Source: UBA6164 sp964344895 (lineage in GTDB: Bacteria > Patescibacteriota > Gracilibacteria > BD1-5 > UBA6164). From it: 22,807 bases of DNA. Positions 7,889 to 14,537 of the stretch are shown piece by piece (position 1 is the stretch's first letter; each line of letters opens with the position of its first letter). The notes beneath the pieces are model-generated. The model saw only the letters and a program-made list of their open reading frames with translations, was not told the origin of the DNA and ran no database searches. The stretch covers positions 1 to 22,807 of the forward strand of contig CAYFPB010000014.1 in the NCBI GenBank assembly GCA_964344895.1, in the 5' to 3' direction. Position numbers and translations under genes: made by a program.

Positions 7889-9121
7889 ATGAGCCAACAA
7901 ATAATATGTCCAAATTGTAAGACAAATATAGATTTAGATAAGCTAGCTGATGAGAAATATTCAGCTATTTTAAAGGAACAAGAAAATAAACTAAAAGCAG
8001 AACAAGAGCGTCAAAGAGAAGCCTTTGAAAAAGAAATGGAGAATAAAACCAATGAAATGAGAAAAAAAGCTCAAGAGTTTGCAGAGAAAAAAGCAGAAGA
8101 AGAAAGAAAAAAAGTAGAGCTAGAAATGAAAGATATGTGAGAAAGACTTAAAAAAGCAGAAGAAGACCAACAAGAAGCTAAGAAAAAAGAGCTTGATATG
8201 ATAAAAAAACAAAGGGAATTAGAGGACAAGGAAAAAAACTTTGAATTAGAAATGGAGAAAAAAATGCTAGAAGAAAGAAAACTAATAGAGAAGAAACTAC
8301 AAGAACAACTAGAACAAAACTCTAAAAAACAAATGGATGAAAAAATGGAAAAAATCCAGGAAGAGTTTAGAAAAAAAGAACTAGAATACCAAAAACAACA
8401 AGAACAACTTAAAAAATCACTAGACGATGCAAAAAGAAAAGCAGAACAATGATCACAACAAATACAATGAGACATACAAGAAGATGATTTAAAACAAGCT
8501 CTATCACAGGCATTTCCAATAGATAATATAGAAGATGTACCAACAGGTATCAAGTGAGCTGATCTAATACAAACAGTTAGAAACAATCTTTGAGCTAATT
8601 CATGAGTAATAGTTTGGGAATCAAAAAATACAAAAGCTTGGCAGGATGCCTGGATAATGAAACTAAAAGAAGATAAATTAAAAGTAAATTGAAATATAGC
8701 AATACTAGTTACAACAGTATTACCAAAAGATTTAAAACACTTTTGAATGGTAGATGATGTAATGGTTTGTATTCCAGAGTTTGCTATAGCTGTAGCTAAT
8801 ATGCTTCGTGATAAACTATTATCTATATCAAAAGTAGAAAAATCACTAGAATGAAAAGATGCAAAAATGGAGATGCTTTACAAATATTTATCAAGTGAAG
8901 AATTCTCAAGTAAAATAAATATGATGGTAGATGTATTCTCAAATCTCAAATTAGGAATAGATACAGAAAGAAGAGCAATGGAAAAAAACTGGAAAAAAAG
9001 AGAAAAAGATCTAGAAAGAGCCACTTTTGCAATTACATGAATGTATGGAGAATTAGAAAGCCTTATGGGACAAGCCTTGCCAGGAAGCGAGAGATTAGAA
9101 TTAGGAGAGGGGGATGATTAA
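7889..9121 (+). CDS. DUF2130 coiled-coil protein with nuclease-like C-terminal domain
   Basis: A 410-residue protein with UGA as Gly. It begins with half a zinc-ribbon knuckle (IICPNCKTNIDL, C7 and C10). A very long charged coiled coil (residues ~20-195, rich in K, E and Q) follows. The conserved DUF2130 domain runs from ~205 to 390: GIKGADLIQTV, GVIVWESKNTKAWQDAWI, KLKEDKL, then 'VTTVLPKDLKHFG'. The E-S-K-N pattern after GADLIQ resembles a PD-(D/E)XK-type core, so a DNA-related role is plausible but unproven. It starts three bases after recX. A palindromic element begins at its stop codon. Confidence 0.88.
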
Positions 9122-9229
9122 AACTCCCTCTGTCTTCGTACCTCAGACATCTCCCTCCATGAGGGAGAGAAGAAAAAGTTCCCCCTCATGGAGGGGGAGA
9201 AAACTATAGTAACTAAAGAAGGGGGAGTT
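9122..9229. repeat. Nested palindromic element, left copy
   Basis: Outer arms AACTCCCTC (9122-9130) and GGGGGAGTT (9221-9229) enclose three hairpins: TGTCT/AGACA (9131-9149), TCTCCCTC-CAT-GAGGGAGA (9150-9168) and CCCCCTC-ATG-GAGGGGG (9181-9197). The cores of the last two are reverse complements of each other. Base composition is far richer in G/C than the surroundings. The DUF559 nuclease gene follows at once. Confidence 0.85.
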
Positions 9230-9251
9230 ATTTAGAATTAATTTAAAAAAG

Positions 9252-9647
9252 ATGATAAATATTGATAATGAATTTTTAAAATCTAGGTGATTAATTTTAT
9301 CAAATCATAGGTTACCCTACAACCCAAAATTAAAAGATAGAGCTAGAGATTTAAGAAAAAATATGACAAGAGCAGAAAAGAAAATATGGTTTGACTTTTT
9401 GAAATGATGGAGATATAATATAATGAGACAAAGGCCAATAGATAATTTTATAGTAGATTTTTATTGTAAAGAGCTATCTTTAGTAATTGAAATTGATTGA
9501 GATAGTCATTATCTAGAATGAGCATTTGAATATGATGATGAAAGAACACAGGTTTTAGAGTGATATGATTTAAAGGTAATTAGATTTACTAACCATGAAG
9601 TGATGAAAGAATTTAATAATGTATGTGAGGTTTTGAATAAATATTAA
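9252..9647 (+). CDS. DUF559 endonuclease-domain protein
   Basis: A 131-residue protein of the DUF559 family, related to the very-short-patch-repair / PD-(D/E)XK nuclease group. Family features: LKDRARDLRKNMTRAEKKIWF near residues 30-50, RRQ-like MRQRPIDNFIVDFYCKEL with the catalytic Asp, LVIEIDGDSH with the acidic pair and His, and DLKVIRFTNHEV near the C-terminus. UGA encodes several Gly, including the one in EIDGDSH. The gene is full length and ends in TAA. It lies directly downstream of a nested palindromic element and is convergent with a small secreted-protein gene. A role in processing or spreading the palindromes is a hypothesis only. Confidence 0.9.
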
Positions 9648-9649
9648 AA

Positions 9650-9677
9650 AACAAAAACCTCAGCAAAGCTGAGGTTT
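9650..9677 (-). terminator. Terminator between DUF559 and the secreted-protein gene
   Basis: AAACCTCAGC-AAA-GCTGAGGTTT (9655-9677) is a perfect stem. The T-run follows on the minus strand, so it primarily terminates the 9944-9696 gene, whose TGA stop lies 18 bases upstream. It may also work for DUF559. Confidence 0.85.
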
Positions 9678-9695
9678 AAAGTTAACTGAGTTTAA

Positions 9696-9944
9696 TCAAT
9701 TGGGGCCTAAATTATATTTTAGAAACACAGTTTTATCACATGTATTAATCTTTATAAACATCAAAATCAAATCTCTACTAAGTAGAGTATCAAGGATTTC
9801 ACATTTAGGATCTTCTTGTTGCCATTTTTCGAACTTATCTAATGATATAAGTAGTATCTCAGCTTCCCCAGCTTTAAATGCAAAAGCATTGGTTGAAAGA
9901 AAAAATCCAAAAGCAACTAATAAACTATTAAAAATCTTTTTCAC
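9696..9944 (-). CDS. Small secreted protein, written in the standard code and ending in TGA
   Basis: An 82-residue protein with a classical signal peptide: MKK, a hydrophobic core LLVAFGFFL, and a cleavage site after NAFA at about residue 22. The mature part (~60 residues) has two cysteines that could form a disulfide. The family is unknown to me. The start is GTG at 9944, fixed by a strong SD (AAGGAG, six bases upstream), with a consensus promoter behind it. The three glycines are GGA, GGG and GGC and none is UGA. The stop is TGA, followed by a terminator with no in-frame TAA or TAG before it. This is the same combination as threonine synthase and suggests a second gene from a standard-code donor. 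Confidence 0.78.
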   Translation of the reverse strand: MKKIFNSLLVAFGFFLSTNAFAFKAGEAEILLISLDKFEKWQQEDPKCEILDTLLSRDLILMFIKINTCDKTVFLKYNLGPN

Positions 9945-9978
9945 AACTTACTCCTTTTTTTAAAAAATGTACATATGT

Positions 9979-10006
9979 ATTATACTTATAATATAAAATA
10001 AGTCAA
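9979..10006 (-). promoter_or_regulatory. Consensus promoter of the secreted-protein gene
   Basis: On the minus strand, TTGACT (10006-10001) and TATAAT (9984-9979) are 16 bases apart. It is followed by AAAAAAGGAGTAAGTT and the GTG start. Confidence 0.75.
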
Positions 10007-10013
10007 TACAGAA

Positions 10014-10110
10014 TAATCCCCCTGCCTTTTAGGCATCCCCCTTAGAAAGGGGGAATTGAAAAAGTCTTCCCTTAGAAAGGGAAGCACCCCGAAGGGGGGA
10101 TGGGATTTTT
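10014..10110. repeat. Nested palindromic element, right copy
   Basis: A row of hairpins: GCCTTTTAGGC, CCCCCTT-AGA-AAGGGGG, CTTCCCTT-AGA-AAGGGAAG and CCCC-GAA-GGGG, inside outer arms AATCCC / GGGATT. It has the same architecture and composition as 9122-9229 but different sequence. Together the two bound the DUF559 and secreted-protein genes. Confidence 0.82.
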
Positions 10111-10130
10111 AAAATAATAACCACAAAATC

Positions 10131-10544
10131 ATGACTAATAAACTATCACTAGATTTCTGAGGAAAACAACCTGATTTTAGGAGGAAAATATTACAAAATG
10201 TAATAGTGGATAGAAGAAGTAAATATACAGTTGTATGAGGTTATGTAGGGACAAAACAGGAAGTAGCTGATTTTGTAAAAGAATTACTTAAGGATAAGTA
10301 TTTTCAAAAATCAAGTCATAATACATATGCATACAGAATAAAACTAGAAAATTGAACCATACTTGAATCAAGAAATGATGATTGAGAAACATGAGCAGGG
10401 AATTGTATATTAAGAGAACTACAAAGAGCTGAATCAACTAATACAATTGTAGTTGTTACTAGATATTTTTGATGAATACAGCTTCATGCAGATAGGTTTA
10501 AAAATGTAATAGAAGCAACAAAAATATTTTTAAATGAATTTTAA
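10131..10544 (+). CDS. YigZ/IMPACT (UPF0029) family protein
   Basis: A 137-residue protein with UGA as Gly. It carries the UPF0029 signature RNDDGETGAGNCILRELQ (residues ~83-100) followed by TIVVVTRYFGGIQL, where RYFGG is the family hallmark and both Gly are UGA. Family members of about 200 residues carry a second, ferredoxin-like C-terminal domain. This one stops after the first domain. The HADRF that follows replaces the usual LG-GGLVRAY. The cellular role is uncertain; the eukaryotic relative IMPACT regulates GCN2. The ATG at 10131 lies just after the right palindromic element and lacks an SD. The stop overlaps the first promoter of the micropeptide unit. Confidence 0.85.
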
Positions 10545-10545
10545 T

Positions 10546-10573
10546 TTGATAAAGTATATATTTTGAGTATATT
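10546..10573 (+). promoter_or_regulatory. Promoter of micropeptide unit 1
   Basis: TTGATA (10546-10551) and TATATT (10568-10573) are 16 bases apart. The spacer AAGTATATATTTTGAG and the -10 box are identical to those of unit 2 at 11422-11449, while flanking sequence has diverged. Confidence 0.7.
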
Positions 10574-10575
10574 GT

Positions 10576-10610
10576 AAAAGTAACTAATTTTATTAGTTAC
10601 TTTTATTTCT
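10576..10610 (+). terminator. Hairpin at the 5' end of the micropeptide RNA / terminator of YigZ
   Basis: AAAAGTAACTAA-TTTTA-TTAGTTACTTTT plus T-rich tail. It ends the YigZ transcript. It lies at the predicted start of the unit 1 RNA, so it may also be a 5' structure or attenuator. Unit 2 keeps a hairpin here with a different stem sequence. Confidence 0.7.
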
Positions 10611-10635
10611 TAATGTTATATAAGGGGATAGTAAA

Positions 10636-10710
10636 GTGATTATTAGACTTACTGTGTTCTTATTGGTTATATTAGTATTATTTTTTCTAAAAATAGAATT
10701 ATGTTACTAA
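10636..10710 (+). CDS. 24-residue membrane micropeptide (copy 1)
   Basis: A GTG start preceded by the SD-like AAGGGGAT and ended by TAA. The peptide is a single hydrophobic helix (residues ~4-18: RLTVFLLVILVLFFL) followed by KIELCY. The second copy at 11513 shares the core VILxLFFLKIExC although the DNA differs at several codon positions, which supports selection on the peptide. Size, hydrophobicity, terminal polar residues, its own promoter and its own tight terminator resemble type I toxin or other regulatory membrane micropeptide genes. The actual function is unknown. It is too short for ordinary gene callers. Confidence 0.65.
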   Translation: MIIRLTVFLLVILVLFFLKIELCY

Positions 10711-10718
10711 TTATAACA

Positions 10719-10753
10719 AACAAAAAAAGCCTGAAAGAGAGGCTTTTTTTGTT
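10719..10753. terminator. Terminator of micropeptide copy 1
   Basis: AACAAAAAAAGCCT and AGGCTTTTTTTGTT pair perfectly around GAAAGAG. The T-run occurs on both strands, so it can work in either direction. The stem is identical to the one at 11594-11628; the loop differs by one base. Confidence 0.9.
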
Positions 10754-10774
10754 TTCTTAAAAGCATATAGTAAA

Positions 10775-10861
10775 GTGCTAATAAAGATTTACATGTTCTT
10801 AATGTATTATTATTATATCTTATATGATAAAAAAATCAAATTTATTTTACATTTTTTGTAA
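10775..10861 (+). pseudogene. Decayed partial copy of the micropeptide gene (unit 1)
   Basis: TAGTAAAGTG is identical to the start region of the 10636 gene, and the following 35 bases (…TGTTCTTA…) remain similar. The SD has been lost and the frame lacks the LFFLKIExC core. An open frame of about 28 codons exists but is tyrosine-rich, probably by chance. Confidence 0.4.
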
Positions 10862-10873
10862 AAAAGATATATT
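10846..10873 (+). promoter_or_regulatory. Predicted promoter of the YgjP-like gene
   Basis: TTTACA (10846-10851) and TATATT (10868-10873) are 16 bases apart. The same -35 context recurs upstream of YggS at 11711, as the tail of unit 2. Confidence 0.6.
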
Positions 10874-10901
10874 GAATTTGAATTAAATATAAAAATATAA
10901 T

Positions 10902-11414
10902 ATGAAAATAATAAGATCAGTTAGGAAATCAATAAGTTTGAGAGTAAAAGATGGAGAACTAATAGTTAGGGCTCCAGTTTTTATGCTTAAAGGACAGATA
11001 GAAGACTTTGTAGAAAAACATAGGGAGTGGATAGATAAGCAATTACTTGAACACTCATTTAAACCACAGGTATCAGAACAAGAAATAAAGGATTTAAAAA
11101 AACAAGCAAAAAACTATATAATTAATAGAGTTGAAGAAATAGCTGAAGAGAACTGATTTAAATATAATAATATAAGAATAACAAGTGCTAAAACTAGATG
11201 GTGAAGTTGTACTAGTAAGAAAAACCTAAACTTTTCTTATTATCTAATATGAGCATCAAGAGAAGTAATTGATTATGTAATAATTCATGAACTAGCCCAT
11301 TTGAGAGAAATGAATCATTCAAGAGCTTTTCGGAATATAGTTGAATCAATAATGCCAGATTATAAGATATATAGAAAATGGTTAAAAGATCATGGAAATA
11401 CATTAATATTTTAA
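10902..11414 (+). CDS. YgjP-like metallopeptidase domain protein (M48-related, DUF45)
   Basis: A 170-residue predicted zinc metalloprotease of the YgjP/WLM group. The N-terminal domain begins 'RSVRKSISLRVKDGELIVRAP', the usual strand-rich module that interacts with the catalytic part. Residues ~90-165 carry TRWGSCTSKKNLNFSYYL, then VIIHELAHLREMNHS with zinc ligands H129, H133 and probably H139 and catalytic E130. PDYKIYRKWLKDHG comes at the end. One usual residue differs: FRN follows where families have FW. Gly codons include UGA. The gene is cytoplasmic (no signal), lacks an SD and has its own promoter. It is sandwiched between the two micropeptide units. Confidence 0.9.
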
Positions 11415-11421
11415 ATTAAAC

Positions 11422-11449
11422 TTGAATAAGTATATATTTTGAGTATATT
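11422..11449 (+). promoter_or_regulatory. Promoter of micropeptide unit 2
   Basis: TTGAAT (11422-11427) and TATATT (11444-11449) have the identical 16-base spacer AAGTATATATTTTGAG seen in unit 1. Confidence 0.7.
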
Positions 11450-11454
11450 AATAA

Positions 11455-11487
11455 AGCTGACTAGCTATCAGTCAGCTCTTATTTTTT
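11455..11487 (+). terminator. Hairpin at the 5' end of micropeptide RNA 2
   Basis: AGCTGACT-(7)-AGTCAGCT followed by CTTATTTTTT. The stem sequence is unrelated to that of unit 1 although position and pairing are kept. It also ends the YgjP-like transcript. Confidence 0.75.
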
Positions 11488-11512
11488 AATAAGGCATAAG
11501 GAGATAGTGAAA

Positions 11513-11584
11513 ATGCCAAAAATATTTATTTATTTTGTAGTTATATTAATACTGTTTTTTCTAAAAATAGAAAACTGTTTTTAA
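11513..11584 (+). CDS. 23-residue membrane micropeptide (copy 2)
   Basis: An ATG start behind a near-perfect SD (AAGGAGAT, about seven bases upstream), ending in TAA. MPKIFIYFVVILILFFL forms one hydrophobic helix, followed by KIENCF. It shares VILxLFFLKIExC and a terminal aromatic residue with copy 1 at 10636. A strong SD is unusual among UGA-recoded genes here, suggesting efficient or structure-controlled translation. A toxin-like or regulatory membrane micropeptide is the best guess; no homologue is known to me. A GTG two codons upstream is an alternative start. Confidence 0.68.
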   Translation: MPKIFIYFVVILILFFLKIENCF

Positions 11585-11593
11585 CTATAAAAA

Positions 11594-11628
11594 AACAAAA
11601 AAAGCCTGTAAGAGAGGCTTTTTTTGTT
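11594..11628. terminator. Terminator of micropeptide copy 2
   Basis: AACAAAAAAAGCCT and AGGCTTTTTTTGTT around GTAAGAG. It is bidirectional and has the same stem as 10719-10753. Confidence 0.9.
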
Positions 11629-11647
11629 ACTATCATTTGGAGGCAAT

Positions 11648-11692
11648 ATGCCAAAAATAATTATTTATGTATGTTTATTATATTATAAATAA
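11648..11692 (+). pseudogene. Truncated third micropeptide frame (unit 2)
   Basis: ATGCCAAAAATA is identical to the start of copy 2 and is preceded by a good SD (GGAGG). The frame ends after 14 codons (MPKIIIYVCLLYYK) without the LFFLKIExC core. It could be a decayed duplicate or a short leader peptide for YggS. Confidence 0.45.
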
Positions 11693-11710
11693 TAAAAAAT
11701 GCAAATTTAT

Positions 11711-11738
11711 TTTACATTTTTTATAAAATTTATATTAT
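11711..11738 (+). promoter_or_regulatory. Predicted promoter of YggS
   Basis: TTTACA (11711-11716) and TATTAT (11733-11738) are 16 bases apart, in the conserved tail of unit 2. Confidence 0.6.
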
Positions 11739-11768
11739 AAATTATAATATTAAAATAAGTAATTTAAA

Positions 11769-12398
11769 ATGCAATTAAACAAAGAATTATTAGAAGAGTT
11801 TAGAAACTCAGAATCAAAGCTATTAGCAGTAACAAAGTATTTAGAAAAAGATGACACTTTGGAAGTAATTGGTAGTTTAGAAGAAAATTACCCCGATATT
11901 TTGGAGTGAATATGAGAAAATAGAGTTAATTCTATAAAAGAAAAAGAAATAGACAGAGAAAAACTACATTTTATATGAAATATTCAATCAAAGGAAATAA
12001 AATATATAATAAGTCATTGCTCGGTCGTTCACAGCTTGGATGATATGAAACATCTAAAAAAGTTTGAAGACATAGCAGGGAAGCAATGAAACTGGATACA
12101 AGTATTTTTACAAATAAATGTGGATGAGATAAAGCCTTGAGGAATTAAAGTAGATCAAATACCTGAGTTTTTAGATGTAATTTGAGAAATGGAAAATGTA
12201 AGCCTTATAGGATTTTCTTGTATATGAAAATCTGAATGTAGTAAGGAAGAAAAAGAAGCAGAGTTTGATTTACTTATAGAGCTTAGAAATAAATACCTAC
12301 AAAATTGATTTGTCTCAGCAGGTACTTCAAGAGACTACAAAATAGCTCTTGAAAAATGAGTGGATATAATTAGAATAGGTACAAATTTATATAATTAA
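11769..12398 (+). CDS. yggS: YggS/PLPBP family PLP homeostasis protein
   Basis: A 209-residue protein of the YggS/PROSC family (alanine-racemase-like TIM barrel). It binds pyridoxal phosphate and balances vitamin B6 and amino-acid pools rather than catalysing a known reaction. Motifs: LLAVTK with PLP lysine K23, GENRVNS, HFIGNIQSKEIK, VVHSLD, LQINVDEIKPGG, GFSCIG, then SAGTSRDYKIALEKG and IIRIGTNLY at the C-terminus. Gly codons are mostly UGA. It is slightly shorter than typical members (~230 residues), mainly at the N-terminus. There is no SD. Eight bases separate it from the next gene. Confidence 0.92.
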
Positions 12399-12405
12399 AG
12401 GAATT

Positions 12406-12729
12406 ATGAATTATAATAAGATTTTATCAAAAATACAAAAATTAGAAGAAAAATCTTTGCTTTTATTAACAGAGTTAAAGTCACATAATATTTTAAAGAC
12501 AGAAAATGATTTATATTTAAAAAGTGATAAAGATAGTTTTAAGTTATTATGGGAAAAATATATAGTTCTTTTTCTTGAACTACAATCACTTATAAAAAAA
12601 ACTAGTTATAGAAAATATATATTTTTCACAGATTATAATAAATTAGTATTAAATAAATATTTATTATTTATATATTTTAATTCATTATTATTAATAATTA
12701 AGTATTCTGAAAACATCAAGATTTTCTAA
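12406..12729 (+). pseudogene. N-terminal part of a frame-broken YiiX/C92-type hydrolase
   Basis: A 107-residue open frame, helical and rich in L, K and Y (EKYIVLFLELQSLIKK, then YNKLVLNKYLLFIYFNSLLLIIK), ending at TAA in 12727-12729. It ends ENIKIF. The next frame, entered by adding one T in the run at 12722-12725, continues LRTFLNENFKKDFGVFAKYI with UGA as Gly. That resembles the LNE...G segment I associate with the N-terminal helical domain of YiiX/C92-like hydrolases. The catalytic part downstream has no start codon of its own. I therefore read 12406-13711 as one ~435-residue gene broken by two frame changes. If the sequence is exact, this piece could still be translated alone. Confidence 0.6.
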
Positions 12730-12778
12730 GAACATTTTTAAATGAAAACTTTAAAAAGGACTTTTGAGTTTTTGCTAA

Positions 12779-13711
12779 ATATATATATATTTACCTAGAC
12801 ATATTTATACAATAAATACAGCAAATTTATTTATCAAATCATTTAAGTTACTTATAGATTCTAAAGTTTATAAGGTTTTAGATTCTAAAATATTTAATAT
12901 AGATTTAAATAATAGGTTTTTAACCGATTATTATAATGTTCATCACTACTTTAAGTTTAGATTTGATAATTTTTTATATTTTGTTTCAAAATATATTGGT
13001 ACTTTTATTGCAAGAGTCAGATTTACACCAAGAAACTATTGACTAATAAAGAATAAAAACTTAGAAAAATATTTATTAATATCTAAACCATGAGATATTT
13101 TATTAACAAGGTGAAATTGGAATGCCTCTAATATAACAATCCCTGGTTTTTGGAAACATATGACAATGTATGTATGAACTTGAAAATATTTAATTCAAAA
13201 TTATAATAATAAACACCTAAAAAAACTTGATAAGAATAAACATTATATAGTTGAAGCAAAATGAGATGGTATAAAAGTAGTAGAGTTTAATGAACTGGTA
13301 TCAAGAAATGATTATTTGTGAGTATCAAGAACTAGTTTTAGTGATGAAAAAATAAAAAGAACAATAGGACAAAGCCTAAGTCATGTTGGTAAAAAATATG
13401 ATTTTAGATTTAATTATCATTCAGATTCTAATCTGGTATGTTCAGAACTGGTTTTAAAGTCTTATGCAAAAGAATTTGGCGATGATGAATGAATAGATAT
13501 AACTCTTGAAAATTTATGACTTAGTTTATCTTTTCCTCCTAATAATTTTATTAAGTTATTAAAAAAAGAGAAGAAAAAATGAAAAAAAGCAATAATATTT
13601 CCAGTATTTTTTATAGATAGTATTGAAAAAACTGGTAAAAACTTTATTTCTTCAAAAAAAGCATTTATTGAATCATGAAGGAGATCTAGGTTGAGTTTAT
13701 TTTTAAAATAA
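12779..13711 (+). pseudogene. Catalytic part of YiiX/C92-type permuted papain-like hydrolase, frame-disrupted
   Basis: An open frame without any ATG, GTG or TTG until 13160, which is already inside the catalytic core, so it cannot be an independent gene. The core reads ISKPGDILLTRGN, then FWKHMTMYVGTG with the family's His, then IVEAKGDGIKVV, then GKKYDFRFNYHSDSNLVCSELV with the nucleophile Cys. This is the circularly permuted NlpC/P60 (Peptidase_C92, YiiX/YebB-like) fold. Such enzymes act on peptide or amide bonds in the envelope or on lipids. The second frame change lies between 12776 and 12819, either in the (AT)n tract at 12779-12790 or at AATAAA near 12814. Either sequencing errors or real inactivation would explain it. 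The patatin gene follows seven bases after the stop. Confidence 0.7.
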
Positions 13712-13717
13712 AAAACT

Positions 13718-14509
13718 ATGAATACAAAAGAATATTGATTAGCTCTATGATGATGAGCTGCTAGATGATTTATACATATCTGAGTTATTAAATACTTGGA
13801 AGAAAATAATATAGACATAAAAGAAGTGTCAGGTACTTCTATGTGAGCTATTATAGCAGCATTGTATGCTATGGGGAAGACTAGTGAGGAGATGATAGAA
13901 ATAGCAAAGAATATAAATTTTTTAAAGTTAATAGACTTTGATCTAAAAAGTGGACTTATTAAATGAAATAAAATAAAAAAAGTATTAGAGGAACTATATT
14001 GAGATACAAAAATAGAGGATTTAGATATGAAATTAAAAATAGTTGCAACAGATATAGAAGCTTGAGAAAAGTTTGTTTTTGAAAAGGGAAGAATTGTAGA
14101 TGCTGTAAGATCTAGTTTAAGTCTTCCATGAATAATATCACCTAGTAAGGTTTGAGAAACTCTGTATGTAGATGGATGACTTACAAATAATTTACCTGTA
14201 GATGTACTTGAAACAGATAATTGTATATGAGTAAGTGCTTTAAAAAAAGTAACAGACAAGCTGGTATTTAAGAGAAAAATACTATGACTTGAGTTTAATA
14301 AGTGATTACTAGAGATGAATTATAATATTCTTCATAGGACTATACTTATAATGATGAAGCAAAATGAAGAAAAATCTATAGAAAAAAAACAAAACCTAAC
14401 ACTTCTTTCTCCTAGTTTTTGAGATTTAGATTATTATAGTTTTAGGGATATAGATAATTTTATAGAAATAGGTTATAAAGAGGCAGCAGAAAAAATATTA
14501 AAAAAATAA
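13718..14509 (+). CDS. Patatin-like phospholipase
   Basis: A 263-residue serine lipase acting through a Ser-Asp dyad. GLALGGGAARGFIHIGVI (residues ~7-24) provides the oxyanion loop, its three glycines encoded by consecutive UGA codons. GTSMGAIIAALYAMG contains nucleophile S41, and VDGGLTNNLP contains D152. The length is that of compact bacterial patatins (RssA/YchK-like). There is no signal peptide, so the enzyme is probably cytoplasmic or membrane-peripheral, with phospholipid or lysophospholipid substrates. It directly follows the C92 hydrolase, an arrangement consistent with lipid or envelope attack, though this is inference. No SD; the stop is TAA. Confidence 0.93.
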
Positions 14510-14537
14510 AAAATCCCATTTGGGATTTTTTATTTTT
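14509..14537. terminator. Bidirectional terminator after patatin
   Basis: AAAAATCCCA-TT-TGGGATTTTT with T-runs on both strands, between convergent genes. Confidence 0.85.

Larger units (their letters stand above)
10552..10863 (+). repeat. Micropeptide unit, copy 1
   Basis: A roughly 310-base unit with the order promoter, hairpin, 24-codon membrane peptide, terminator, decayed second reading frame, and outgoing promoter element (CAAATTTATTTTACATTTTT). The same order recurs at 11428-11728, on the other side of the YgjP-like gene. Confidence 0.75.
11428..11728 (+). repeat. Micropeptide unit, copy 2
   Basis: The second copy of the unit at 10552-10863, with the same order of promoter, hairpin, micropeptide, terminator, decayed frame and outgoing promoter. 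Identity is high in the promoter, in the TTTTTTCTAAAAATAGAA part of the peptide gene, in the terminator and in CAAATTTATTTTACATTTTT, and low elsewhere. Confidence 0.75.

Noticed and set aside
8071..8586. Serine/phenylalanine-rich antisense frame
   Set aside because: It is the complement of the lysine/glutamate-rich coiled coil of the DUF2130 protein.
9700..9963. Plus-strand frame opposite the secreted-protein gene
   Set aside because: The minus strand has promoter, SD, signal peptide and terminator; the plus frame has none.
12742..12798. ATG-started frame MKTLKRTFEFLLN as the true start of the C92 gene, switched by the AT tract
   Set aside because: It would also need a frame change. The alternative frame joins both flanking pieces with an LNE...G segment typical of the family as I recall it, so the single broken gene is preferred, though not proven.
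13462..14259. 265-codon antisense frame
   Set aside because: It overlaps the C92 hydrolase end and the patatin gene, which carry clear catalytic motifs on the plus strand.
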